Assembly (NCBI GenBank): GCA_003427395.1
Contig: BFEA01000453.1
Location: forward strand, 1,072,601 to 1,104,657
Length of the DNA: 32,057 bases
Source of the DNA: Chara braunii
Lineage: Eukaryota; Streptophyta; Charophyceae; Charales; Characeae
Reading direction: 5' to 3'
The notes under the pieces are model-generated. The model saw only the letters and a program-made list of their open reading frames with translations. It was not told the DNA's origin and did no database searches. A program made the position numbers and the translations under genes. Within the stretch, counting starts at the first letter, position 1. The number at the start of each line of letters is the position of its first letter. Positions 1 to 9,356 of the stretch are shown in pieces.

Positions 1-28
1 TACACATCTAGATGTGTATAAGAGACAG
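1..28. other. Tn5 transposase adapter junction (artefact)
   Basis: Bases 10-28 are exactly the 19-bp Tn5 mosaic end (AGATGTGTATAAGAGACAG) used in tagmentation libraries. Bases 1-9 (TACACATCT) are the inner nine bases of the same end in the opposite orientation. Two mosaic ends facing each other are an adapter-adapter product, so this is library residue at a contig edge and should be trimmed. It is not a genomic transposon. Confidence 0.96.
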
Positions 29-738
29 CTCTTCTTCCCCACCTTGTCCCGATCCCCATACACGACCTGCATTCCTCACCCCGTTGCCTTGGCCTTCTTT
101 CCCCTGCACTTCATCGCCTCCTACCTCCTCACCCTGATTGGCTGGCATTCTGGCCTCCTCCTCCTCCTCTCGATCCCACATCCTGATGCCCTCCCCCTCC
201 CCTCCCCCCCATTCCGCGCTGCCCAACCCTTTCCTCGCAAATTGGGTCCCCGACCTACATCCTCCTCCCCTGTACTTTAGAACCCTCCTCGACGTCTTCC
301 TCCTCCAGTCTGGTTCCTCTGTTGTCGCATCCCATCCCGATCGACCAATCCCGACCATCCCACTTTGCATGCCAATCACTTTGCATGCCCTAGCCTATCC
401 CAGTGGCTCTCCATCTGGTTCCTCTGTCGTCGCGTCCCATCCCGATCGACCAATCCCGACCCTCTCGGCCTCCTGATCCCTCATCCTCACCCTTCCCCTT
501 CATCCTTCTCCTGCTACCCCAGCCTCTCAAGATTGTTTTTCCGCTGGCGTTCTACTCCAACCTGCCTGACCAGGCACTTGACCCCCCACTTAATGTTCCT
601 CCCCTCCCCCCCCCCGCCCTTCCTTCCTGCCTCTCCGTATTCACGGCATGACCCCCGCCTACTCCTTCCGATATCGCCGTGCACAAATCCTGTCTCACTT
701 GCAACACACACAAAAGATGGAGTTGCAGCCCTAAACGT
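29..738. other. Pyrimidine-rich stretch without a recognisable gene
   Basis: The plus strand is dominated by C and T. The overlapping open frames on both strands are long only because such sequence contains few stop codons. I see no domain, signal or RNA gene here. The one clear structure is the 48-bp direct duplication listed separately. Confidence 0.6.
309..461. repeat. Direct duplication, 48 bp, period 105
   Basis: The segment at 309-356, beginning TCTGGTTCCTCTG, recurs at 414-461 with two differences. Between them a 12-bp word, CACTTTGCATGC, is itself repeated (361-372 and 377-388). This is a local tandem duplication in low-complexity DNA. Confidence 0.85.
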
Positions 739-1010
739 GGACGGAGGGAGGGAGGGAGGGAAGGATGTGGGAGGGAGGGGGAGAGAAAGAGACAGGGTGG
801 ACGTCGCCCACGCTGGGCGAACCCACCTAGTTGGTTTTTGGCCCGAAAGTCGCCTCTTCACGCACACCACCGCTAAGAGAGGGAGGGAGGGAGGGAGGGA
901 GGTGGACGGGAAGGAAGGAAGGAAGGCGGGAGGGAACGAGAGGGAGGGGGGAAGGAGGGAAGGAGGGAGAGAGAGGGAGGGGGGAAGGAGGGAAGGAGGG
1001 AGAGAGAGAC
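739..1010. repeat. GGGA/GGAA microsatellite clusters
   Basis: Purine runs of GGGA, GGAA and GAGA occur in three blocks (about 739-787, 877-902 and 905-1010) with short unique spacers. The 311-residue open frame across them encodes Arg/Gly/Glu-rich repeats and is best explained by composition. Confidence 0.9.
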
Positions 1011-1142
1011 GAAGACAGACGAGGGACGGACGGAGAGAGGGTGCACCTCGCCACGCCGCGCGGACTCGCCTATTTCCTTTATGGGCCGAGTGTGAATGGA
1101 ACTCTCCAAAGTCTCCACATCTTCAGGCACAACACAGCAGAC

Positions 1143-1178
1143 AGAGAGAGAGAGGGAGAGAGAGAGAGAGAGAGAGAG
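1143..1178. repeat. GA dinucleotide microsatellite
   Basis: Nearly pure GA repeat with one GGG interruption. The flanks 1011-1142 and 1179-1619 hold no gene I can recognise. Confidence 0.9.
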
Positions 1179-1619
1179 CACTTCCGCACGGGCGATTGCA
1201 CACAGCACGACTCTGCTCCGCCTGCCTATTCCTTTCCGGGCAGCGCGATAGGACGGAAAATCCCTCCGGCTCTGGCCCGAGAGAACAAATGTCCGTCTGA
1301 AAAGGCCATGTGTGCCTACGGTAGCCCAGATGGAACACCCATGAACTGTTTGAAACATAGGCCTGAGTCCTTTATCTGGGCCCTCGCCGCGCCGTGACAC
1401 CCTCTTTCTTTTTTTTTTAAACATAGAGCTCCGATCTATCCGGGGGGAGCGCCACGTGCTGGGAAACGGGACCAGCTTCCCTTATGGGTACTTACAAAAC
1501 AGAATTGAGATACTGGGCCCATTACCCCGGGCCAAGTCCCACTAGCGGTCGAAAAGTATAGGAACGAGGACCGTTCGTGTGTGTGACACTCTTTTCAGCC
1601 GCAGATAGCAAAGGGATCG

Positions 1620-1707
1620 GACAATCCTAATTTTATTATTATTATTTTATTATTATTATTATTTATTATTATTATTATTATTATTTTGTATTGACAATCC
1701 TAATTTT
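1620..1707. repeat. ATT microsatellite between 15-bp direct repeats
   Basis: GACAATCCTAATTTT at 1620-1634 and again at 1693-1707 brackets an ATT trinucleotide tract with two slips. The arrangement could be a target-site duplication or, more simply, an expansion starting from the ATTTTATT end of a duplicated word. Confidence 0.8.
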
Positions 1708-1935
1708 GTTGCAGTGCAAATAGGGGGTCCGAGGACGGTAGATCTGTCTAACCCTCTCATTGGCCATCAACTGTGCTAGGAATTCTTTCTCATCTTTGGA
1801 GGGGGTTTCATTCCTGGCGGGGTGCAAATAGGGGGTCCGAGGACGGTAGATCTGTCTAACCCTCTCATTGGCCATCAACTGTGCTAGGAATTCTTTCTCA
1901 TCGTTGGAGGGGGTTTCATTCCTGGCGGGGTTCTC
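1684..1935 (-). CDS. Unrecognised open frame with a 36-residue tandem repeat (fragment)
   Basis: The frame is open from the poly(T) tract at 1936 down to a TAA at 1681-1683, and has no clear start. It contains a 108-bp (36-codon) sequence twice in phase, at 1822-1929 and 1714-1821. The peptide unit includes MANERVRQIYRPRTPYL and ends in a charged DEKEFLAQ segment. The copies are almost identical (Asn versus Lys in SNDEKE/SKDEKE). Duplication in whole codons is what a coding repeat would show, but two copies are weak evidence. I recognise no family. It may be an exon or a fragment of a mobile-element protein cut off by the adjacent homopolymer. Confidence 0.35.
1714..1929. repeat. 108-bp tandem duplication, two copies
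   Basis: Copy one is 1714-1821 and copy two 1822-1929. Both begin GTGCAAATAGGGGGTCC and end in CCTGGCGGG. The near identity indicates a recent duplication compared with the decayed elements elsewhere in the window. Confidence 0.92.
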
Positions 1936-2622
1936 TTTTTTTTTTTTTTTTTTTTTTAGCCGTGTTCTTTTTTAATCTTTTTTTCCTTTTTATTACAATC
2001 AAAGGCCGTGCTCATATTATTGCCACACAGAAAGAGGAGGCTGAGAATCCCTCCACAAACAAACCCGGAAAACAAAGTCTGGGACCATTACCCATACCCA
2101 GTTTAGGCGTAGGAGTTGGTGGATTAGTCCAGGAGCAGAATTTTGCCAAAAATGGCAAACAAGTAAGGCTGCCGTCTTCAAGGGGGAGAAGATTGCGCAG
2201 CAACAGCAGCATCAGCAAATCCGGTCCAACATCGGACTTCTGATCATCGCAGATTGAAGGACATGCAGAGGTCGCAGCCGCAGGGGCCTACCATGGTTCC
2301 TCAAAACTTCGGCCAGGAATAAACAAGTTGCATCAATATCTCAAGATGGTAACTTGGTCATCTCCAACTGGATGCAGTAATCCACGGTGTGTATTAAGTT
2401 GATCAGCTAAAGGACTGGATACCTCCCTTACTTTTCTGAGCGTCAACGTTGCAACTTTTTTGGAAAGGTTTTCTTTAGGTAGGAAAAGGGGGCACTGGAC
2501 CCGGTTTCCAGTATGTTTTGAACTATAGCCGAAGCTGGGTAAGGGCCCCAATGTTTTCCGGGTTGAAGTGTGAGGACCCTGGCCTCTTTTCCTCTGATTT
2601 GAAATATATCTGGAACACTTTC

Positions 2623-2654
<32 letters not shown>
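1936..2654. mobile_element. Head-to-head pair of poly(A)-ended retroposon-like copies
   Basis: A 22-base T run (1936-1957) opens the block and a 31-base A run (2624-2654) closes it. The halves are diverged inverted copies of each other. For example AACCCGGAAAACA at 2062-2074 is matched in reverse complement at 2552-2564, and GGACCATTACCCA at 2082-2094 is matched around 2536-2549. Each half therefore has its A tail at its outer 3' end, as two oppositely oriented SINE-like insertions would. I see no RT coding and no certain target-site duplication. Confidence 0.55.
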
Positions 2655-2655
<1 letters not shown>

Positions 2656-2889
2656 CCAAATTCAGACGGTTGCCCTGATAACGTCCAACCCTACCGTCTT
2701 AATCCAAAAACAAGGTACGTACTACGTACCTTGTACAACGAATTTTAGGATGCAACTTTCCTAGGCAAGGGAAAACAATGAAAAACGTATACAGTACATA
2801 TTAGTAATAATAGTACGAATACAACACAATCGATTGCTACCATGACGGGGCTGCAGCATGAAGTTCTTTTTTTTTTTTTTTTTTTTTTT

Positions 2890-3055
2890 ACCACTAGTAC
2901 CTTTGGCGTCCAGTTTCGACAAGTCCTGGTCAGTACCCGAACTTTCAGGAGGCCGAGCCCGACATTGATCAATCTGATCAGCGGCTGTTGTTTCGTTTCG
3001 GCCTCCTGAAAGGTCGGAAGTTGAGTATTTTCGAACTGACAAAGGTACTGATGGT
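2890..3055. repeat. Imperfect inverted repeat inside the TIR unit
   Basis: CTTTCAGGAGGCCGA (2942-2956) pairs perfectly with 2998-3012 around a 41-base loop, and AGTACCTTT (2896-2904) pairs with 3041-3049 further out. Transcribed, this would form one long bulged hairpin. A 23-base T run (2867-2889) lies directly upstream. Confidence 0.75.
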
Positions 3056-3204
3056 TTAAGAACACATTGACTGCGCTGCGTGCTCATGATCCGACATGCA
3101 TTCGAACGTTACGTGTGTTTGAGTGTGTGCGCGTGTGTGTATGTGAGAGAGAGAGAGAGCATAGCACTCATACGTGGAAGCAGGTGTGTGCGTGGACAAC
3201 GCAC

Positions 3205-3207
<3 letters not shown>

Positions 3208-3241
<34 letters not shown>
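3208..3241. repeat. GA microsatellite
   Basis: Uninterrupted AG/GA tract. A shorter one lies near 3145-3159. Both are inside the TIR unit. Confidence 0.92.
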
Positions 3242-3243
<2 letters not shown>

Positions 3244-3414
3244 ACGTGACAAATATAAGGCACACCTCGAATATAAGGTACGTACCTTGTATTCGAATAC
3301 AAGGTACATATCTTGCATTCGAATACAAGGTACTTTCTATTCGAAAATTTAATAGCGATTTCTAAGGTAACTTGAATACAAGGTACGTACCTCGTTTTCG
3401 GGTTAAGACGGTAG

Positions 3415-3759
3415 CAACAACCAAATCCACAAGGCGAGAAAATTGAACAAACCAACAATACCACCACCAAAATAAGGTAGCCTCAGGCGTGCAAAGCCAA
3501 ACAACCCAACATAATCCTCCCTAATCTACTAACTTATTATCACCAGGCTATCTATCCTATCACTATCCTACCAAACTTACCGAACTTACCTTAGTCTCAT
3601 CTTCAATTATTATCCATTCCCTGACCAGCCGCCTGATTCGGCAACTTAGACATTGTCATGTTCTCCTTCCACTTTCAAAATCATGTTTGTCTCCTGTGAC
3701 ACAAACTGATGTCCGCCACAAACATAATGCTCCTTTCACTTTCAAAATTTTGCCTCTCT
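3415..3759. other. Leader of the DIRS-like element, no gene recognised
   Basis: A- and C-rich sequence between the right TIR and the first recognisable RT residues. All frames are closed. CCACTTTCAAAATCATGTT near 3668 has a diverged echo near 3736. A decayed gag-like region would be expected here, but I cannot identify one. Confidence 0.4.
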
Positions 3760-5330
3760 CTTAATCTCATTGTCATCAACCCGGTTTTTGCCCCTGAAAT
3801 TTCTTCTAAAGCGCGATTTATCCTTAGTGTCTGATTTGTCAATCTTTTCGCCACCTTTATGGAATTCCACTATGAAACTTTGGACGATGTCACCTCTCAC
3901 CTCTCTGGATCTCCTACTCAAGACTTTCTTACCCTTTTTTACATAAAGAATGAGCATTACCACATCCCCATTCATCCTCAATCTCGCCCTTATCTAACCT
4001 TTCAATTAAATGGTATCATCTACCAATTCACCGCTCTCTATTTTGGCATAGCTTCTACATGTTGGATCTTCACTATTATAATGCAAGAGATTATGAAAGA
4101 AAGTCCACATGTGCAATATCCATGTCGTATCCTATATCGATGATCTGCTCTGACAAATCAAAGCTTCGCAACTTTGTTCTGCCAAACCTTCAATTACGTT
4201 GAACTACTCCATTATTTTGTTTTTTTTCTTAGTTTTCACAAATGTTATTTTTTACTATTTTAGAACATTTGTTTCCTTTGTTTTACTTTCCACTCTCATG
4301 AAAAACGCATCAAGGTCCCCGAAGACAAAGTCCGCAAAATCCTTGCCTTAATCAACAACATTCTCTCTCATCACTCCAGTAGGTCAATTACACACTTGCA
4401 GGAAAGCTCGCATCACTCTCCAAAGCATTCATGCCTACCCACTTGTACCTCTCTTCTCTTTACATAGCAATCTCACCCTCCAACTGGGATACTCATGTGG
4501 TTTTTAAAAATCTCATCAGGACCTCCCCTTGTGGGTTATCCACCTTCCTTACCTCCCATGGTGGACTCTGAACAATCAGTCCTCCATCACTTATCATCTT
4601 CACAAACGCTTCGCCTCACCAAATCGCCGCTACAATCCACCCTCCTTCAGGACCATCCCTAACTTTCAACCAATGCTTGTCTCCTTCATTATTTCAATCC
4701 TCCTCCACTCATCGTGAGTTGTATGTTATACTTGAAGTTTTTCGTTTACTCGCCAATAATCATCCCAATTTTTTTTTCTCGGGCTCCATTAGACTTCACT
4801 CTGACAGTCAAGTTGTTTCAGCCTTACTCCTTCGCATGAAAACCACTGACCAAATCTTCAACACTTGACTCCGAAATATCGCCTGTATTTTGATATCATT
4901 TGACGCCTTGCTCAACCTAGGTAAACATATTCTCTGAATTAGGCACCCCAACCATTGATATATTTACCTCAGACTATCGCCACGTCTACCCTACCTTCAT
5001 CTCCAAAGATTGGTTCATCAAAGTTTCTCAAATAAACGTTTTATCCCTTGATTGGAACCTATTTCCTTTGTTAACATACAAGTGGTTTTTTCCCTCACAT
5101 CTCTTCTTCACCATGTCCTTTCCAAGATCAATCTAAGTCCGAGTCATTATCTTTTCATTCTCCCTTCTTCTTGGAGGACTTCTTGGTACCCCTAGGTCAC
5201 CTCACTCGACATTATCAAGCATTTCCTCATCCCCCAATCCACTTACTCCTGCCTCCCCAGTCTGCGAGTCCATACCTGCGTCCCCAACCCTGCTATCCTT
5301 GGCATGACCACCATCTTCCTTCTCTCATAG
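3760..5330 (+). pseudogene. DIRS-type retroelement reverse transcriptase-RNase H, decayed
   Basis: The RT and RNase H of a tyrosine-recombinase (DIRS-like) retrotransposon can be followed through several frame changes. In order: NPVFAPE and ARFIL (RT entry, 3778-3825), then MEFHYETLDDV and YHIPIHPQSRPYLTF (frame from 3859), the YIDD catalytic box at 4133-4144, and FLCFTFHSHEKRI with a PEDK motif (about 4270-4330). LASLSKAF and HLYLSSLY follow (about 4400-4460), then a WVIHLPYLP stretch, RNase H residues FTNAS, STHREL and LHSDSQ (about 4600-4815), a TPTIDIFTS segment (about 4948) with SLDWNLFP, and finally PSSWRTSWYP. TPTIDIFTS and the W..SWYP tail are characteristic of DIRS rather than Ty3 pol. 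Damage includes TGA at 3832, a one-base loss just after the second Asp codon of YIDD, a TAG at 4261, TGA near 4865, TAG at 5193 and other shifts. A second copy lies at 30186-30960. Confidence 0.85.
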
Positions 5331-5897
5331 GCCAACCCTACATTCTTCCTCATTTACTTGTTTTCAATCTCTTGTCATCCCGTACTCATATCGCATAAAG
5401 GTTCTCATTTGTCTCTCTAAGTCCCTTGTCTCATCATTTCTCTCAAACTCCATCTCTCCTCTATCCCTGCCCGTACGACACCTATCATAAAGATATGACC
5501 ACTCTCACCTTCATATACCCATGCCTCACTAAATCACTTCTCTATTCGTTTGTTGTACCCTCCGCCCCTCATCCCCCCCCCCCCCCCCTTCCACCCGCAT
5601 CAGTCTAAGGAGGTATCAAATTTTCAAATCTTGACGTATATGCCCATAACAGCAAATCATGCCTGGCAGGATCATGTAATCTTATTAAGAACCGACCCCC
5701 CAACCAATCTGTTTTCATATACCCAGGGCGTACAATTTTTCTCTCTATATCTATCTCTTTATATTGCAACCTTAACCCCTTTTCGCATTGCTGCCAGTTG
5801 TCTCAAAAATACAAGAAGCCCCCCCCATCATAACCTTTCAACATCTTTATTTTTTTTTAATATAATCTAAAACGATTTTCAATTTCTCCCATAACTG
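5331..5897. other. Interval between pol remnant and palindrome, no gene recognised
   Basis: Pyrimidine-rich, with a C run near 5573-5588 and short T runs. Some open frame continues from the RNase H region, interrupted by TAA and TGA codons. It probably belongs to the DIRS-like element, but I see no motif. Confidence 0.35.
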
Positions 5898-6226
5898 CCA
5901 TTTGGTAAAAATGGACATCTTTTATTTTTTGAATGAAATTGAAATCGAGTTATTTGGTCGAAAACTCGTCAAAATTTGTTGTTCATGAGGGTCGGACGTT
6001 TGTAAAATGCTGGACCCCCTGGATGTACATGGACCTAGCTTGAGACCAAGGACATCCAGGCTGCCTGGATGTCCTTGGTCTCAAGCTAGGTCCATGTACA
6101 TCCAGAGGGTCCAACGTTTTACAAACGTCGGACCCTTAGGAACAACAAATTTTGACGAGTTTTCGGCCAAAAAACTCGGTTTCAATTTCGTTCAAAAAAT
6201 AAAAGATGTCCATTTTGACGAAATGG
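5898..6226. mobile_element. 329-bp near-perfect palindrome (foldback MITE-like)
   Basis: Arms 5898-6061 and 6063-6226 are 164 bp each. They pair about one central base (T at 6062) with only scattered mismatches and no net indel. The centre reads GACATCCAGGC-T-GCCTGGATGTC. It lies between the RNase H remnant and the probable recombinase remnant, so it looks inserted into the retroelement. It has no coding capacity. I found no clear target-site duplication at the CCATTT/AAATGG ends. Confidence 0.9.
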
Positions 6227-6241
6227 TCGTTCCACCGCAAA

Positions 6242-6345
6242 GGACGGAGACTCTTCCACTACGCTTCTCTGCAAAACATACTCTCGATACACCTTCCTAT
6301 ATGCCTATGGCAGAGATCTTTCTCTCCGTCCCTTCCCAGTAACCG
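6242..6345 (+). pseudogene. Probable tyrosine recombinase N-terminal remnant of the DIRS-like element
   Basis: One frame reads TTLLCKTYSRYTFLYAYGRD and then LRPFPVTEAS before a TGA. The pattern of a helix with spaced Tyr/Leu followed by PFPVTE resembles the start of the core-binding domain of DIRS tyrosine recombinases. The catalytic R..HxxR..Y part is not seen. The position downstream of RNase H fits DIRS gene order. The piece is short, so the call rests partly on context. Confidence 0.45.
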
Positions 6346-6634
6346 AAGCATCCACGGTGGAGGGTGACACTAATGGATGACCCTCGACATCAGACATGAG
6401 GCGCAAACTCTCAACCTCGACTAGCCACTAGCTACTTATGAACGACAACACATCCAAGTCATAACATGTTATATAACTCTTCTCAACATTGTTTCGTTCC
6501 AGCTATTCGTTCAGCGCAATAAGGATCTTCTTCATTCCTCCTCTCCATCGCCAGCCAGCTCAAAACTCTCCAATCAAGGCGCTGCTCCACTCTAGCTCAT
6601 CATTGTAATTTCCTTTTAACTACTGGTGTCCCAC
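6346..6634. other. No gene seen; end of the DIRS-like region
   Basis: All frames are closed and no repeat is shared with the rest of the window. It may be the decayed 3' part of the recombinase gene. Confidence 0.4.
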
Positions 6635-8640
6635 TGTCGGCCCGGATACCCTTACACAGGTATTTGTGCGCATTCTTGCATCTCGCAGAAGATGCATTTT
6701 TTACGATGTGTCTCATTTATGCCTGACCATAACCAACTTTTAGGCGTTGGGAATGACAGGGGCATTTGATATGATTAAAGAGTGTGTGGGCGTGCACTTT
6801 GAGGGCAAACATGGGTTTTAGGTGAGCGTTTGGGTATATAATGTGCGCAAGATATGTGAGCGATACCCTCGCCCGAGTAGTGGAGCTAGGGGAGGGTTGT
6901 GATGTAATTAAAATCGTGCATTTGAACTGCGTTCATCTAGAGACCGACGTTTGATGGTCGGGGTAGGCTAGCTAATGGAACCATGATCCAGGGTAAATTT
7001 CGTTGACTTACATGGAAAACGACATTAGGATTCACGCTATGCGAAGTACGTGAGCACTTAGGTTGGTCGTGTTTTGGTCCACGGTAGGAGCTGCTGACAA
7101 CCTTGGAATGATCATCGTAAGAAAGGAGGTAGTACGAGTGGAAGTCGGGGTTTTTCCCGACATTTGGATAATAAAAGCATGACCTTAGTACAGTCCGACA
7201 AGTTTGGGCCTAAGCCGGATGTCTTTATAACCAAGATTGGGTCTATTACACCCAGCCGTGGACTTAACACTATTGATTATCATATTAGACTTTCAACCTA
7301 CAGATCCAGGGATCGAAGCTCGCAGCTGACAACAAAGGAGCGGAGGAGCGTCTTGTAAAAAAATTGAGGGGTTAAGGGTCCCGCGGGACTATCCCCTTAG
7401 TTTTGTTGGGAAGTCTGACAGCGGGCTCGACGGGGGGAACTGAAGGGGGACCGACATGTTCCCTTTTTTTCCCTACTTCTTGATCCCTTTTTTCTTTAGT
7501 TTTTTTTTTAATTTTTTTTAAATTTTTTTTCCACACTCCAGTACCGGGTCCGATACCGACACGGTACCCAAGGGCCTAGCTCAGAGGGTACACCCATGAA
7601 CTGTTGAAATGCAAACCCAAGTTCAGATTCCAAATAGTGAAACTTGATTGATGAGTAAAACCAAGTATTTATGAATTGCTTAGCGCCGGATAGCCCAATG
7701 TTGATAATTCAAGGCTGAAATTAGGCGTGGTCCTTCGGGACATCCGTACAAATTGGAACGACACAAGAATATTATCATGGCCCCGGCGTGTTTCGGGATG
7801 TTTGCGGAATTCCTCCATCTTGCCTGTCATAAAATATTGACCAAGAAACTTCAGCGAGCTCGTGAGCTGGTGGGTGCTTTGACCCACAGGGTAGAAGGAA
7901 CTTGACTGTCAGGAATCCTCTGCAGGCACATCTGTCCACCAACCATGATCTGGAGTGAGAGGTTGGAGAGTGAGCATGCCCGTTGGGTGCGGCAAGGTGC
8001 GGGACCAGTCACACAGATTTGTCGAGGTCCTAAAGCTACCATTACGTGTGCCCATTTGTCAACAACTTGCGTAGTCGCAGGGCAAGGGTGATTGTGGTCA
8101 CATCTGGGGATGATCGCAGATACCCTATTTCATTTATTTATTTTTGGCATTATGTTCGAGAAGGTAAAAATTCGTTCACAAGAATTCTTGCACAATTTGT
8201 GGATAGCGCCATGTGACCAGCAAAGTACCAAATTGCTATTGTTGCAGATGGCCAGGGCTTTGTCCCATCTGAAAACGTACGGCCGTGTGACCTGAACCAT
8301 GCCCAACGCCTCGAATTGATTTGTCCCAAAATCTGCATTTTTGCAGATTTTTGGGGCTGCAGTGTAAGCATTCTCGTTGGGACTCGAAGGAAGGAGAACT
8401 GTGCTTGGGCAAAGCAGGGAAGGGCGGTGGCTGCAGCAGCACTGACTGTGTCCAGCTGCGCATTTGGAACCCTTCTCTACTTCAGTCTTCAAAGCTCTCA
8501 CTTGAGGATTTGTTGCCACCCCCAAGATCTGCATAGGGACCCGCTGGCTGACCACAACCGGACACCCCCAAACTGCTGATATACGGGTTCAAGCTCGAAC
8601 CCAGAAGCCTTTGGGTGAGGAGGGTGAAAACCACTCAGAG
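6635..8640 (+). repeat. L-S module, copy 1 (array unit 1)
   Basis: Begins TGTCGG followed by a decayed form of the GGATACCCTT hairpin. Shared landmarks with the other L copies are AGAGTGTGTGGGCG (about 6778), a GGGATCGA word near 7310, the GGGTTAAGGGTCCC...ATCCCCTTAGTTTTG segment (about 7372-7408), and GAGCATGCCCGTTGGG (about 7972). The S segment, with GGAACCCTTCTC and GACCCGC, lies at about 8467-8545. LTR-like by position, but with no proven TG..CA ends, so I leave the class open. Non-coding. Confidence 0.6.
7727..7787 (+). pseudogene. U6 snRNA 5' fragment
   Basis: GTCCTTCGGGACATCCG, then AAATTGGAACGA, then ATCATGGCCCC correspond to the 5' stem-loop and central region of U6. The ACAGAGA box is destroyed (ACAAGAAT), the AGC triad is changed, and the 3' half is absent. 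It lies in the same orientation as the fuller copy about 970 bp downstream, inside L copy 1. Confidence 0.8.
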
Positions 8641-8693
8641 TTGCCTAGGCTAAGTCGGCTTAGTGGAGGTGTTATAGTGTCGTTTCCCTGCCT

Positions 8694-8789
8694 GTATCCT
8701 TCGGGACATCCGTTAAAATTGGAACGATACAAAGAAGATTAACATGGCCCGTGCGCAAGAAATGACATGGATAAATTAAGATGAGTGGG
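8694..8789 (+). pseudogene. RNU6-like: U6 snRNA near-full-length copy
   Basis: Almost the whole U6 snRNA is present: 5' stem-loop (TCCTTCGGGACATCCG), AAAATTGGAACGATACA, AGAAGATTA, CATGGCCC, TGCGCAAG, ATGACA and a trailing ATAAATTAAGA. The 5' stem is of the green-plant type. Two functional positions are changed: ACAGAGA reads ACAAAGA and the AGC triad reads AAC. It is therefore unlikely to work in the spliceosome. The sequence runs on without a T-run terminator into unrelated repeat DNA, consistent with a chimeric retrocopy. Confidence 0.88.
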
Positions 8790-9004
8790 CGCTTCCTCTC
8801 ACTTTCTCTTCATTTTTCCTACGAGGCTTGCGGTCGGACCAACCGCAATTATTCTGCGCTAAAAGAACGGAGGTGGAAACTGTCATTGCCTGCCTAAAGG
8901 ACCAAAGGAGAGGAAGAGGATCTGGACGTGGGTTTGCGATAAGTGCCTTCAGAATATACGAAAAAGATGGCGGAGTAAGGAGGAAAAACGAGCATGGCGG
9001 ACGG

Positions 9005-9356
9005 ATGAGCTCGTAACACACCCGTTTCTTATCAGAACTAGGTGAGGAAAAACTGTTACACTAATCCAACGTTTTTGGGTAGGGCGAGTGCAATAGTCAC
9101 GTTAGTTTTGACATTAGTATAGTGGGAAAGGAGTTGGAAGAGAACAGGAGTGCGCGGGGGTGTCAAGAAAAAGTGAATGTGATGGGGCAAAAACAGATAT
9201 CCCGCTCGTTCCTTAGCGGAATAAAGTGAGCAAATACTCAATTTCAGGGTTTTTTAGTATTACGAGATGAATAGCGGTGTTAGATTCCAGGTTGGAGTGC
9301 TAGTTTTGGCGCGGTAAGAAACAGAGGGGCGCGGGGTACGAGGGAAGATGAACGAG
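9005..9356 (+). repeat. M modules, array unit 1 (two tandem copies)
   Basis: Two degenerate units of about 170 bp carry GAGCTCG/CGCTCGTT, CTTATCAG or CTTAGCGG, GTTTTTGGG or GGTTTTTTAG, GTTAGTTTTGACATTAG and GTGCGCGG. The same landmarks recur at 12548-12720 and 26650-27180. A CCGCT...AGCGG hairpin sits near 9201-9220. Confidence 0.6.

Larger units (their letters stand above)
2691..3414. mobile_element. Non-autonomous DNA-transposon-like unit with 32-bp TIRs
   Basis: The first 32 bases (2691-2722, starting CTACCGTCTTAA) match the reverse complement of 3383-3414 with three mismatches. The TIRs run into palindromic words. ACAAGGTACGTA at 2710-2721 pairs with 2723-2734, and a perfect 26-bp palindrome centred on ATTCGAAT lies at 3282-3307, followed by a partial repeat. 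The interior (T run, hairpin, GA repeats) encodes no transposase. CAAC-like words flank both ends but are too short to prove a target-site duplication. Confidence 0.7.

Noticed and set aside
365-1300. Longest open frame (311 codons, plus strand), with overlapping minus-strand frames
   Set aside because: It runs through GGGA/GA repeats and a pyrimidine-rich tract that lack stop codons in several frames at once. The product is low-complexity and matches no family.
4529-4717. Programmed frameshift between RT and RNase H in the DIRS copies
   Set aside because: Both copies change frame near the HLPYLP motif, but in opposite directions and with different indels, so independent decay is simpler.
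6635-8640. Firm call of L as an LTR
   Set aside because: TGTCGG starts and a TATA-like word are suggestive, but I could not show a CA end, a primer-binding site, a polypurine tract or matching duplications.
8694-8789. Functional U6 snRNA gene
   Set aside because: The ACAGAGA box and AGC triad are altered, there is no terminal T run, and I see no upstream USE/TATA arrangement.
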